Shown: piece by piece, positions 33,061-44,988 of the stretch
Numbering within the stretch: the stretch's first letter is position 1
Layout: each line of letters begins with the position of its first letter
Assembly: GCF_963678635.1 (NCBI RefSeq)
Contig: NC_087069.1
Location: 31,831,710 to 31,895,709 of the forward strand
Direction: 5' to 3'
From: Symsagittifera roscoffensis
Taxonomy: Eukaryota; Xenacoelomorpha; Acoela; Convolutidae
DNA length: 64,000 nucleotides
The notes under the pieces: generated by a model
Told to the model about the DNA's origin: nothing
Seen by the model: only the letters and a program-made list of their open reading frames with translations
The model's database searches: none
Program-made: the position numbers and the translations under genes

Positions 33061-34445
33061 AAGTTAATGTCGGAAAAATCGGAACAATTTTACGCCCTGA
33101 GCTTGAACACTGAGAAGTGCGAGCTTTGTTTTTTGGGACCGACTACGAGTACACATTATAATTCAATCTCAACACAAAAGAAGAACTCCTCATTTTGGGA
33201 TCTCCAATCGGCGAACTTTGCCGAAAAGAATTGCTCGACGAAAAGATTAAGAAGCTTGAAAAAACCTCGGATGTCATTGAAAAACTAGACGCCCATTATG
33301 GTTTATACCTCCTGAAAAAATGTTTTAGCATGCCAAAACTCCTATAATTTTTGCGTACGATCCCTTGTTTTTTGCAAAGTGATTTTTTGGAACGCTAAGA
33401 CAAGTTACTAAGAAATTTGTTAATCAAAGCCACTAATGTGAAAATCGATGATAGCCAGTTTTTACAAGCAGTTCTCCCGGCAGCCAAAGGTGGCTTGGGC
33501 GTTTTTTCCGCTCGTCTACTTGTTAGCCTCAGCAGTAGGAGCGAAAAATGCCTTAAGCAAAGTTTTTATATTGAAGCATGTGGATGGAACCTATGATGAT
33601 GCGTTTGAACGGTGGTTTAAACTTGAAAAAAATGAAATGGCTCAGGAAAACGAAAACCAAAAAAATTGGACCGAGCCAATTTTTGACAGCAAAACGCAGA
33701 CTTGATTTTACGACTCGAACCAACGGATGTAAAACGATTTAACGCGTTCCAAGACAGGTTTGTCTCCCAACGGTTGAGCGTCTTCCCGTGCAAAAAATTA
33801 AGGTTAAAACTATCGAACCAACAACTCAGAATTGCGATAGGACTTCGATTAGGCTCAAAAAATTGCGAACGGCAATAACGGGAAAAGACGTTACCGAAGA
33901 TGGTTGGCATGGTCTTTCTTGTCTCAAAAGCGCAGGGAGGTTCTCTAGGCATTCAAACTTGAATGCCCTTAATAAGCAGATTTTATCATCTACTCACATT
34001 CCGTCTGTTTTAGAACCACGACACCTCTACAGAACCGATCAGAAGCGACCAGATGGTTTTGACGCTCATTCCATGGGCTGTTGGTAAGCAGCTCTTGTGG
34101 GATGTAACGGAAGTAGACTCTTTAGCTCCTAGTAGGATTATTGTCGGGTCCGTTGGTAATCCTGGTACGGCTGCCGCTGAAGCGGAAGAGCAAAAAGTGA
34201 CAGGTATAAACACTTAGTAGATTATGGGTATCTTTTTAAACCGCTAGTTTTTGAGATTCGTCGGCCCCAGCACAGAAATTTTTTTGAGCAAGCTTTGTAA
34301 GAACCTAAGCATATGCACTGAGAAACCCAGGGCAGGCAGCTTTTTAAAACAGCGAATCTACCTGGCAATACAGATTGCCAACGCCGCTTGCGTACTCGGA
34401 GCAATAAATGACAAAATAGCTTTCGACGAAATTTTTTATTTGTAA
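33061..34445 (+). pseudogene. Family A thumb, zinc knuckle and nuclease part (copy 2)
   Basis: Encodes ALSLNTEKCELCFLGPTTST after the lost YLDD, the segment AVGAKNALSKVFILKHVDG and NWTEPIFDSK. A damaged knuckle follows. Then come RFSRHSNLNALNKQILSSTH, IPSVLEP, QKRPDGFDAHSMG (the PD motif) and, after frame changes, TEIFLSKLCKNLS and FLKQRIYLAIQIANAACVLG near the C-terminus (34251-34445). It supplies the C-terminal half missing in copy 1. Several stops and shifts make it dead. Confidence 0.78.
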
Positions 34446-34694
34446 AACAATTTTATTTGTACATTATATTTTCTCGTGTCGAGTTGCGTGTTCTTATTGA
34501 AGAAACGTAACACGTATCGAGTCTAATTGTATGGACATCAACCCTTGTCATCTTCTTTTATCATTATCGCTTCCATATCTAGAAAATCCCAAGGATTTTG
34601 ACTGGAATACGTGATGAAGGGACTACTGACTGTAAGCTCGGTTACTATGATACTTTTGAACTTCTAAATATAAAAATAAAATAAAAAAAGAAGT
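34446..34694 (+). other. Unassigned short spacer
   Basis: AT-rich. The end, CTCGGTTACTATGATAC, matches the PLE-B 3' region at 46.55 kb; nothing else is recognised. Confidence 0.4.
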
Positions 34695-34905
34695 TACTGT
34701 TAAATGAAGACTCTATGGTATCGATGACAGGCAATGATCACAAATTTCAACCTCAAACCGAAGTCAGAACGGATTTTGTGACCTTGATATATGACATGGA
34801 TGTATGTATCAGTTGTCAAGGAAGCATCTCAAAATTGCCGTCAGGTTCACGGCTCAACTCGCCCTCAGGAGAAACTCGAAGACGCACAAAGAATTAGAGC
34901 TCTTC
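34695..34905 (+). mobile_element. hAT-like transposase fragment
   Basis: Matches 17.6-17.7 kb (minus) and 50.4-50.6 kb: ACTGTTAAATGAAGACTC, then CAGTTGTCAAGGAAGCATC and GCCGTCAGGTTCACGGCTC. No intact frame. Confidence 0.4.
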
Positions 34906-34911
34906 CTCGAC

Positions 34912-34962
34912 TTAGTAGTAGTAGTAGTAGTAGTAGTAGTAATAGTAGTAGTAGTAGTAGTA
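34912..34962 (+). repeat. (TAG)n microsatellite
   Basis: Sixteen or so TAG triplets with one TAA interruption. Confidence 0.95.
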
Positions 34963-35051
34963 AAAGGCTTAAATTGCTTGTATGCAATTATAAAAAGATG
35001 CAAGTACAAACCGCGTTTACAAATTTAGAGAGCAACAAGATTACTAACAAA

Positions 35052-36402
35052 TCAGCAACAAGAGCAGAGAAAAATGATTTTACATGTGTTTCTGTCATAA
35101 GATGTGACCAAAAAAGTATGAAAAAGAGCAATTAAATTACGTTTAAAGCTGGCAGGTGTACCTGTAAGCACATTTAAACAGCTTGTGCGATGCAGATGAT
35201 TAGCCAACCGAACAACACGGTAAAAGAAAAAGATATCAGTCTTCTTTTTTTCTCGTTTTCGGAACCACAAACAATGGCTTATCATTTCTGAAGCTGTACG
35301 CAGCTCTATAGTAAAGAGAGATCAAATTCCAAACATCCATATCAAAGCAATGGTTCAAAAATTTGTTAAATAAGAGCAGGTCCCGAAGCTGTAGCTGCAG
35401 AGATATTAGTAGAAGATTTGATTTGATTAGTCTATCTTTGTAAGTACCCATGGAAAATCATTTTGTTGCACGAGATTGGAATGTTTCAAGTTTGGCAAGG
35501 TCCTTGGACAAAGGATGCCATACCTTTGAAGAGAAACGAAGAGAAGACCGGTAAGAATATATGCATTGTAAAGTTTTTTTTCGAAAGGAAAGAGCTGTTG
35601 ATGACGATATACTTCGTTTGAGTGCAAGGAGGGTTCCATATGCTGTACCCAATATTTTGTTGATACGTGGTCTCCAAGATAAATTGTTTGACAGTGTCGC
35701 GCCGAGACCTTTTACAGCAGGAATGCAAGAAATTTCTTGATTTTGAAATGTTAATTGTTTGTCGTTTCTGCTGAACTTATTGTTGAACGTAATGAACTGA
35801 GTTTCTCCAGCATTTAAAACCATTTCATTTGCTTCTCCCCAGGCAATACATCTGTCCAGATCATCTTGTAGACTGTCGAAATCAGAGCAACGCTTTTTGC
35901 TATCATCGGCAAAGAGGGACATGATAGATTGTAAACATACTTCGGGCAGATCATTGATAAAAATGATAAACAACAATGGCCCAAGAATAGACCCCTGAGG
36001 AACACCTGACGTAACACTAAGGAAATCAGACAAAAAGTTGAATACTCGGACACATTGCTTACGGTTGCTCATATAGGACTTGAGTAACTTGAGAAGGTTT
36101 CTACCAATGCCAAAACCGGCAAGTTTCTGTAGAAGACGCTTATGTGAAACTTTATCGAATGCCTTACTCAAGTCTGGATGAAATTCATATACCGCTATAT
36201 CACAGTCATGCTTATCCTAAATATCAGATAAAAAGTGAGAGAGTTGTGTTGAAACTGATCTTCGACCCATGAAACCGAACTGTTTTCCCGATAACTTCTT
36301 GTGAACAAAGGCATAAATTTGTTTAAATAAAATTCTTTCAATAACCAGACCCATTTTAGGTAAGATGCTTATAGGCCCGGGATGACCAAAAATACTAGTC
36401 AT
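35052..36402 (-). pseudogene. Family G LINE (CR1/jockey-like) reverse transcriptase
   Basis: The minus-strand frame begins at GPISILPKMGLVIERI and continues with QFGFMGRRSVSTQLSHF. After a stop near 36217 it resumes with LSKAFDKVSHKRLLQKL (motif A region), TSGVPQGSILGPLLFIIFIN (motif B) and SLFADDSK (motif C, FADD). The thumb has LGATLSNNLSW and RSSLRFSSKVWHPL. The C-terminus reads FYRVVRLANHLHRTSC, FKRNLI and ends near 35052. The first part of the RT and the second half of the endonuclease are missing at the junction with the palindrome-rich segment. Confidence 0.85.
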
Positions 36403-37480
36403 ACAATTTCCATATATGGAAAAAGTCTAGTCATACACTTTCCATGCAATTCCATACGTACAGAAAATTGCATGAAAGGTCTATGATTAGTATTTTTTCA
36501 TATATGGAAATTGTATAACTAGCATTTTTCCATAAACCAAAAATATTGATTTTTTACATTTTAATTTCTCAAAATTTTTCGACTGTGTTCGTAACCGAAC
36601 ACAAATGACATAAACCTTGATTACTCAAACGTAGTAACCAACGGTTTGGCCGTCTCGCATTAACAATGCATTGGAAACAGCCTGATATGTGTTACATCTG
36701 TTTCAGACAATTAACATAACAAAAGTAGTGAACTTTTAAATTTTGGCAATAATTTTCAAAGATGATTATTTCTAAAATTTGAATGTTTAAATTACCAGAC
36801 ATTTATCAAGGCATACAAAAACATGTCATACAAAAGAAAGAGGAGTTTTAAGCGTTTTTGAAAAAAGTAACGAAGAGAAAAAGAAAAAAATCCAATATTA
36901 GTATATCCAGGACTACGTTATACACACAAAAAATTAAATTTTGCATGCAAATTTTTTTTTTCAAAAAATGTTTGTTTGAATACGAAAATCAATTTGCAGT
37001 TGAAAAAAAACACAAAAAATTTTTGGGGGCAATTTCAAAAGTACTTAGAAAAATTTTTGTCGTCGCCATCAAAAAAATGCTAGTCACACAATTTCCATAT
37101 ATGGAAATTGTATGACTAGTGTTTTTTTTTCAGAAAAAAAAACAAAAAAAGTCAAAGTTTTCAGTCGTAGCAGCCCAAAAAACGCTTAAATGTTTTGCAA
37201 GCAGTAGAATTGATTGTTCAAAGCTTTTTTTTTTCACAAAAAAAAAAATTCTAATCATACAATTTCCATATATGGAAATTGTATGGGTAGCATTTTTTTT
37301 CATACCATTTTTTTTCCTTTTTTTTATAAAGAGATACCAATATCGATACCAAAACAACTATAAAACACCTTTGAAATTCGATTAAATTCATTTTGCAAAA
37401 ATGTATGAAATTTGTATGACCAGCATTTTTCTTTTTCCATAGACTAAGTGTATGAAATTGTATGATTAGCATTTTCGGTC
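36403..37480. mobile_element. Palindrome-rich AT segment splitting family G LINE
   Basis: Near-perfect palindromes centred on CCATATATGG occur at about 36395-36430, 36500-36530, 37080-37116 and 37250-37290. Their arms read CATACAATTTCC and GGAAATTGTATG, with flanking CTAGTC/GACTAG. Poly-A and poly-T tracts lie between them. There is no coding capacity. It may be a non-autonomous DNA element or a fold-back satellite. A related stretch occurs at 63.72-63.80 kb. Confidence 0.6.
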
Positions 37481-37763
37481 TATGGAGGTCAACCCGGGGG
37501 TCTATAACACGAAATGTCTTGTTTGTCTCCAGACTGTCTTGTTTCACTCCACAGCCAAAATCAAGCTCAGGGAAAGTCAGAGTCTTGAAAGTAAGTGTTG
37601 GTTTACACAGTATGATAGTGCCACCATGACCACAGGAATCTTTGTCTCTGCGTGCAGCAACAACGTAAGTGTTACAAGTAAATAAATTGCTGGCGAAGCT
37701 TGAGTCTAACCAAGTTTCGGTGCAGCAAACAATATCAGCATTATGGAGGATGAGTCGTTTCAA
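37480..37763 (-). pseudogene. Family G LINE APE endonuclease, N-terminal half
   Basis: Encodes LILHNADIVCCTETWLDSSF, with the catalytic Glu in TETWL, then YVVAARRDKDSCGHGGTIIL. It stops at the palindrome-rich segment, so the catalytic SDH end is missing. Confidence 0.8.
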
Positions 37764-37950
37764 TAGCCTTGTTCTGCGTTGAATGCTCAGAAGCCTGCGA
37801 CAATTTATCAGACAGAAGAGAGTTTCTTCTTTATGTAGTCAATCTAATGGAACTATTGCTCAATTGTTGTATGTTTTCTTAGTAGCTTTGTCAACACCAG
37901 GCTTTTGGAGCAACTCGTATCTCTTCGAAAGCAGTTTGCGTTCTATTTCT

Positions 37951-38479
37951 TTATCTTGGGGTAAAAGTTCGGGGAACACAAGTATTTTTTTGTTTTTTTT
38001 TAAGTTCAGCAGCCATGGCTTTGTTTCTCATAAGTCTAGAATCCCATATTGATGAAAACTTCTCAATCAGGTGTCTTGATTTTTCTTTGTTGTACTTTCC
38101 ACGTCGGTAGCAGTCTTTCACAGTTGAGTAATCCATGTCCAAATTTTTCATAACTGTTATAACCGCATCTCGGTCAGCGAGAGCTCGGTTGTCCGGATAC
38201 TTTTCAACACTTTCTGGAATGCCAACGAGTTTAGCTTGATATCGGTAATCGTCAATAGAATTAGGAATAGTTGACATAACCTTGACTCCCGTAACCGGAA
38301 CCGTCGTGACTGGAACTTCTTGAGCTTTGGTAGCTTGAAGTTCATGGAATATCTGTTCTACAGATGATTCTATTTTCGGAATAGCTGTTGCTTTCAGATC
38401 GTTGATACCAGTAGATGAAGAGGAGACAACTTCAATTAGAGATGTTTCTTTGTTCAATACCACTTTAAACTGTGTGTTC
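37951..38479 (-). pseudogene. Family G LINE ORF1-like protein
   Basis: The frame encodes STGINDLKATAIPKIESSVE, a coiled-coil-like stretch, then YRYQAKLVGIPES, VITVMKNLDMDYSTVKDCYR and RHLIEKFSSIWDSRLMRNKA. This is the pattern of the RNA-binding ORF1 protein of LINEs. It is cut at its N-terminal side by the BEL LTR (about 38480) and shifts frame near its C-terminus (after NTCVP). Confidence 0.75.
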
Positions 38480-38484
38480 AGACG

Positions 38485-38693
38485 TGGCTAACTTCAATGT
38501 ATGCTAAAGAGTTTATTATAAATTGCTTTTATGTACATGTAATATGTTTCACGTTTTCTTGCATCTTAATTCCCGCCACTTTTTACGTGATTCTTTCCTG
38601 CTAAAATCAATCATAATTCTTTCTACATTATCCAATTCAAGACGTATTCTAAACTCTCGGTTTTGAATATAATCATAAGTTCAACACAGAACA
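38485..38693 (+). repeat. BEL 5' LTR
   Basis: Starts TGGCTAACTTC and ends GAACA just before the primer-binding site. The block repeats at 44989-45198 with one substitution and one inserted A. Confidence 0.75.
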
Positions 38694-38695
38694 TT

Positions 38696-38713
38696 TGGTG
38701 ACCCCGACGTGAT
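38696..38713 (+). promoter_or_regulatory. Primer-binding site
   Basis: TGGTGACCCCGACGTGAT begins two bases after the LTR and starts with TGG, the complement of tRNA 3' CCA. The tRNA species was not identified. Confidence 0.7.
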
Positions 38714-38736
38714 ATCATTCACATAATCCTTTTAAG

Positions 38737-41700
38737 ATGTCAACTCCCAGCACGGAAGACAATCAAGCTACCCTAGCAAGGGAAAGAAGTACTCGTGGAG
38801 CACATCGTGGTGTTGTCACTAAGTACATCAACGACGCCAATGCAATCATGGCAAATCCTACTGACCAAGTATCGAAGCAAGATTTTGAGGCACTCAAAGT
38901 TGTTCTGATGCACTTGGACAGGAAGCTCATCACACTCAATTCCATCAACAAGACGATTGAAGCTATCACTCCAGATTCTTCACTAGTAAATGAAATAGAA
39001 GAAACTGAAGAGAAAACAGCAAACTGGCAAACAGCAATCTATCAAATATCAAGTTTCATCGGTGAAGTCGAAAGGCATATAGCACCAGCTCCACTTTAGC
39101 AACCTCAGCCATCGCAGAGCGTTCAATCAAAGCAGGTACAACTACTTAAACTCGAATTGCCTACATTTTCTGGTAAATATGTGGAATGGTCTTCGTTCTA
39201 CGATCTCTTCACAGCGTCTATTGACAAGAATAATTCTCTCAGTGATGCGCAGAAACTAAACTACCTCAAAGCAGCCCTCAAAGATGAACCTGCCAGAATC
39301 ATAGCTTCTTTGTCAATCACCGACGCAAGCTACGCCATTACTAAACAACAGCTCATAAAACGATACGACAACAGACGCTCAGTAATCAATGCTCATATTC
39401 AGGAGTTTCTTGCATTTTCGGCATTGAAAACCGAAAATGTCAGTGCCCTGAGGAAACTACAGTCGAAGATTGTGGAGCACCTGTCAGCCCCTCAATCTCA
39501 TAAAGTGGATACTAGTGCGTACATCTACGTATATCTCATTCTAGAGAAACTGGACCCGGAAACAAGAAGACAATGGGAGCTTCAGAATCCTGGTCCACAA
39601 CTACATGATTTGGATGATGTACTCCAGTTCATTGATCAACGAGCACGATCCTTAGAAGCTTCACCTCATGCTTCTATACAGCCTAGCAGCCAAGCAAAGC
39701 AATTACAGTCCAATCAGAACATAAACAACCATTCCAATGTTTACCATTCAACTACAGACAATTGTCTTTGCTGTAAATCCAAGAATCATAAACTATTCTC
39801 CTGTAATTCATTCCGAGAAAAGACGATAGATGAGCGTTTTCAAGCTGTCAAGACGAACAAACTATGTGGTAACTGTCTACGTTCTGGTCATTTTGCGAAT
39901 CAATGCAACTCAACAAGCACATGCAAGACATGTCAAGGCAAGCACAACACGCTGCTACACAGGTCCGCCCAAGCGATCAATCATAATGGCTCCAGGAGAC
40001 CCGAGGAGACGGATACCATCCTACCCACTGCGCAGGTTGCATTCAAGGATCGTCATGGTAATGTACAATATTTTCGTGCATTACTAGATCAAGGTTCAAC
40101 TGCTTCGGTCATGACACGCCATTGTGCCCAGCAGCTAGGATTGCGTTGTCAGAAAGTAACTAATAATCTTCAATCCGTGGGGGAGACAGTCTCCGCACAA
40201 TCAAATTCAGTTGTTACTGCTGAAATGCTTCCCAGATTCTCCAAATCTTTGACAGAAGTATTCATTGTCCTGCCTCGTGTGACCTGCAACCTCCCACTGG
40301 CTAACGTGAACATCGGCGGGTGGAAGCATATCAACAATCTTGATATGGCTGACAGCAGTTTTCACAAGCCTGGCAGAATTGATGTTCTTCTTGGAGTGGA
40401 CATTTACTCAGCACTTCTCAAACCTGGATTGATCAAGTTGAGCGATACAATTTGTCTTCAAGAAACAGACTTGGGCTGGATTGTATCTGGTGCAACCTCT
40501 TCAAATTCATTGCAATCGAAGCATGTCTCTATGACGACCCACAATACGGAAGAAATCGTGAATCACTTACTTATGCAAGAAGATACGGATCAAATTCTCA
40601 AGAAGTTTTGGGAATTGGAAGAAGTCCCTAAGAGTTCTCGTCTAACTCAAGAAGAAAGGGAATGTGAAGATCAATTCACTAAAACACAAATGCGGGATGA
40701 TGAAGGGAGGTACGTTGTCAAACTTCCAGTAAAGGACGGCGCCCCTTCTCTCGCTGAAAGCTACCAACAAGCTGAACGACGCTTTTTATTACTTGAACAA
40801 CGTCTCTTAAAAGACAAGCAACTGAAGGATAAGTACGAAGCATTTGTAAACGAATTCATTGATCTAGGACATCTAGAACTCGTTCCCGCAGCAGAAATCA
40901 ATAAACATTGCGCAGACGTGTTTTACCTTCCGCATCACTGTGTGACTAAGGACTCTAGTACGACAACTAAGCTTCGTGTTGTCTTTGATGCTTCAGCCAA
41001 AACGAGTGGTGGAGGTCCATCTCTTAATGACACACTCATGACTGGTCCCGTGATCCAAGATAGTTTGTTCAATATACTCAGTCGCTTCCGAGTTCATCAA
41101 ATTGCCTTATCTGCTGATGTGGCCAAAATGTATAGACAAATCTGTTTAGCACGACCAGACAAGGACTTTCATCGAATACTCTGGCGAAACGATCCAAAGA
41201 AACCCATTAAGACCTACAGGATGACTCGCGTGACCTATGGGATACGTTCATCTGCATACCATTCAACTAGATCCCTCGCGGAAACAGCTTTAGATGTTGA
41301 CGACGAAATCACCGCTCAAGTCATATGAAACGATTTTTATGTCGACGATGCTCTTACAGGTGCAGACACTGTGGAAGAGGCAGTCGTATTACAAGATAAT
41401 CTTATATCAACACTCAAGAAAGGTGGTTTCGATCTTTGAAAGTGGTCAAGCAATTCACAAGATTACCGACTTCATTGCAAGAGGCACCCGAAGCCTACAC
41501 AATCTGTGACAAACAGTACTCAATCAAGACCCTTGGTGTGAAGTGGCACCCAATCACTGATCAATTTTCGTTCACTGTAACAAGAATGCCTGAAATATCA
41601 AAGTTGACAAAGAGGAAACTGCTGTCTGATGTTTCCAAATTCTACGATCCCATGGGGTGGCTTTCTCCTACAATCTTACAGTTCAAGATTCTCTTGAAAG

Positions 41701-43900
41701 AATGCTGGCTGGCTGGATCTGATTGGGATGAACGACTTCCGGAATCTATTGAGATGTCATGGAGAAATTCTAGAGGAGAACTTTCTTTGTTTCAAAATTT
41801 AACAATCAACCGACCTTTAACACATCAATCGCCTATTGTTGAAATGCAACTTCATGTGTTTTGTGATGCCTCAGAGCGCGCATTTGCTGCAGCAGTTTAC
41901 TCCCGTTGTACGGATGCCAATGGAAATGTTGTTGTAAACCTCCTCTCCGCTAAGACAAAGCTCTCTCCCATTAAGCAAATAACATACCAAGATTGGAACT
42001 TAGCGCTGCTGCCTTAGGCTGCAAATTATTGAAAGCATGCCTGAATGCATTCTCTTCTCAGAAGAAGCCAATGCTCAAACCCATCGGATGGACTGATTCG
42101 ACTGTAGTTCTGTCGTGGATCAACGACCACCCAGCAAAATGGTCATGTTTTGTTGGTAATCGAACCACAGCAATACAAGAAATTATTCCACCTGCCTCTT
42201 GGAAGCATGCTCCCTCAGCCGAAAATCCAGCGGATTTCGCCTCCAGAGGATTGGCCCCTAGTCTTCTCCTTTCTCATAAACTTTGGTGGAATGGCCCTTC
42301 CTGGCTCGCCGAAAATCCAATCACATGGCCCCAACAACCGTCAATCATCAGTAACGAGGATTCAGAGAGACGCAAGCGAACGATTCTTCATGCGTATAAG
42401 GTACCTCTATGTCAACCATTCGAGACCAGGTTCTCTGTTATGTCTAGATTTGTACGAGTGACTGCATGGCTACTCCGAGCTTCAAAGTTGTTAAGGAAAA
42501 TTACAACTCCTAAAGGCAATCTTATGGCAGATGAACTCGTCACGGCACTACACGCACTTCTAGCAAGCCATCAAAAGGACTTTTTCAATGATGAGATCTC
42601 GCAACTATCTGAGGAGACATCCTACAGAGGAGCACTCCTGTCGCTGACGCCCTTTGTTGAAAAAGATAGCGGTCTTTTCTGAGTGGGGGGAAGGTTAGCG
42701 CAAAGTGATCACAGCAACGATTTGAAGTTTCCAATACTAATAGACGGCAAATCACATCTAGCAACTCTGTTAATCCGTCAAGCACATACCGAAACCATGC
42801 ATGGAGGCCCACAAGCAACGCTGTCACATTTACGTCAAAGATACTGGATAACTGGTGGCAAAAAGGTAATAACTAAAGTGACACAATCATGTATTACTTG
42901 CCGACGCTTCGCAAGACGGCTAGCAAGTGCAAACCCAATTATGGGAGACCTTCCCCAGGAACGTATAACCCAATCACGACCTTTCACGCATGTTGGCATT
43001 GATTTTGGTGGGCCGATTTCTCTCAAAACCTCTTCCAAGTCCGTGCGAAAAGCGTACATTGCGTTACTTGTGTGTTTCACCACCAAAGCGGTCCACATTG
43101 AACTTGTCTCTTCCCTATCAACACCATCTTGTGTATCAGCCTTGAAACGGTTCATTGCTCGACGGGGAAAGCCTGCATGTATATATAGTGACAATGCTAC
43201 CAACTTCATTGGTGCACGAAATGCGATGATAGCATTACGTGAAATTCTGGGCAACGACAAGAAGAACTCTACCGCAAGCTTCATCATACAACAGGGCGTT
43301 GACTGGGTAACAGTACCACTACGCGCGCGACACTTTGGCGGACTTTGGGAGGCCGGAATCAAGAGCTGTAAGAATCATTCAAGAAAGGTTGTCGGAACTC
43401 AAGCTCTTACTTTCGAAGAACTCTACACTGTCCTCACCCAAATCGAAAGTATTATGAATTCAAGACCCTTAACACCACTTTCGAATGATCCTAACGACGT
43501 CACAGCCTTGACGCCAGGTCATTTCCTTATAGGAGCACTCTTGACGGCACTTCCTGATAGTGTACCGAACAAGGAGACAGTCTCCGTGACGCTTAAGCAA
43601 CGTTGGTTACTCACTCAACAAATGGTTAACGATTTTTGGAAACGATGGTCCAAAGAATATCTTACAACACTTAATCGAAGAATCAAGTGGAAAATACAAA
43701 CAAGGAGCCTTCAAGTTGGCGATATGGTTCTAGTTGCAGAAGACAACATCTCACCGCTTCAGTGGCCCTTAGCGAGAGTCATGAAGACCTTTCTTGGAAA
43801 CGACGATATAGCACGTGTTGTACAAATCCGTACATCTAAAGGAACCTATAACAGACCGGCTACAAAACTTCATCTACTGACTAGCTCTTGTGACAAGTGA
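38737..43900 (+). pseudogene. BEL gag-pol polyprotein, broken
   Basis: Gag starts at ATG 38737 (MSTPSTEDNQATLARERS). TAG at 39097 stands where the frame otherwise continues directly into LELPTFSGKYVEWSSFYDLF. Two zinc knuckles follow (CLCCKSKNHKLFSC, CGNCLRSGHFANQC), then the protease motif LLDQGSTAS. RT includes LRVVFDASAK, YGIRSS and NDFYVDDALTG. RNase H includes VFCDASERAFAA and LELSAAALGCKLL. Integrase has HTETMHGG, CITC and the DDE residues in GIDFGGP, YSDNATNF and LWEAGIKS. In-frame TGA codons interrupt it at 41326, just after KGGFDL, and at 42680. Two one-base shifts lie near 41460 and 41990. Confidence 0.93.
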
Positions 43901-43968
43901 TGTGGTTAATGACAAGTTAACAAATTGCAAGCAATTGCTTTATGATTCAAATTGTATTCACAACTAAA

Positions 43969-44843
43969 CTATTTATTCTCATTTCTGTTTCTCAGGGTTC
44001 GGGTGAATTTCTTCTTTCGCTTAGGCATCTTCTGACTTCGGCTTCCTGGATTCAATACCGGATGAGCTACACCTGTTGGAGCTGTGTACTGCACTTGTCT
44101 TTTCTGCATTACCTCAGTAGAATCACTGGTTTTTATGGACCATGTTAGCAGCACACTATACTCATACGTCAAAACCATGTGGCCAGCACAATACGGTAGA
44201 TATATAGCTTCCCCTGCAAATGAAAATATTTCAAGTATTGTCTTAACATTTATTCAGTAATATCATTACCTGGTTTTTGCACATGAACCCACAGGTCTTT
44301 ACGATCCATTCTCAAGGACTCGGTTAGCCAACTGGACGGCGACCATCGACTTTCTGGTTTTCGTAGCAGAAAATTGGTTACTCTTCTATTCGTTGTGAAA
44401 AACCAAAGTTTCTTCCCACACTGAAGTTGCGACCATGCAGTTAAGGGCGGATCTCCATCGATATGCCAGGGTGTAAATGATATGCCTCTAGAAATTAATA
44501 AAAACGGATCGTACACTTCTTCATCTTCCCTACAATGATTTTCCCATACTGATATTTCACCATTTTGACTGTTCTTTGGCACAACGGGCTGATAAACATC
44601 ATTTCCAAAGTCACAATCCAAGCCTGGTTCGCCTACGTTAAACTCTCTTTGCAAGTCGTCAAATCTTTCACTCTTGAGAGCTGTGTTAATAGCATCATTT
44701 TGGAATCTGATTACCTCATCCTTTATAACCCCGGGCTGTTTGGGATTCTTCAATAACTCAAAGACAGATTTGACAGGCAGAAATTCGTATCGGCAATATT
44801 CATTGCCTTGGCAATATTGGCAAAATTGGCAATATTCATCGTC
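43969..44843 (-). CDS. JmjC-domain protein, two exons, N-terminus unresolved
   Basis: Exon A (44270-44843) encodes VFELLKNPKQPGVIKDEVI and the JmjC core SFTPWHIDGDPPLTAWSQL, then CGKKLWFFTT. It ends at a CAG|GTAATG donor. A 56-bp intron (44214-44269) ends in TTTGCAG. Exon B (43969-44213) restores the frame as VQKPGEAIYLPYCAGHMV and ends in a basic tail with a TAG stop. His and Asp of WHID and His of AGHMV fit the HxD...H Fe(II) triad of JmjC oxygenases. Upstream of 44843 is a stop or acceptor and a Cys-rich repeat (EYCQFCQYCQ). The gene is antisense to the BEL element, with only 68 bp between its stop and the pol stop. Expression is unproven. Confidence 0.7.
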
Positions 44844-44988
44844 TCATCAGTGGGTACATCATATGTCGCAAACATATCTGAAAGAAAAACCATTTGTCAA
44901 AAAACCGTCTCCTTAGAGCTCTCATTATTAGTATGTGACTATTATCTTTTGAGAGGATCTCTCAAGGTGGGCTGGATCTCTCAAGACG

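Noticed and set aside
39097-39099. Programmed TAG readthrough in BEL gag
   Set aside because: The stop lies inside gag rather than at a gag-pol border, and other stops in the element look like ordinary decay; the TAG-CAA context alone is weak support.
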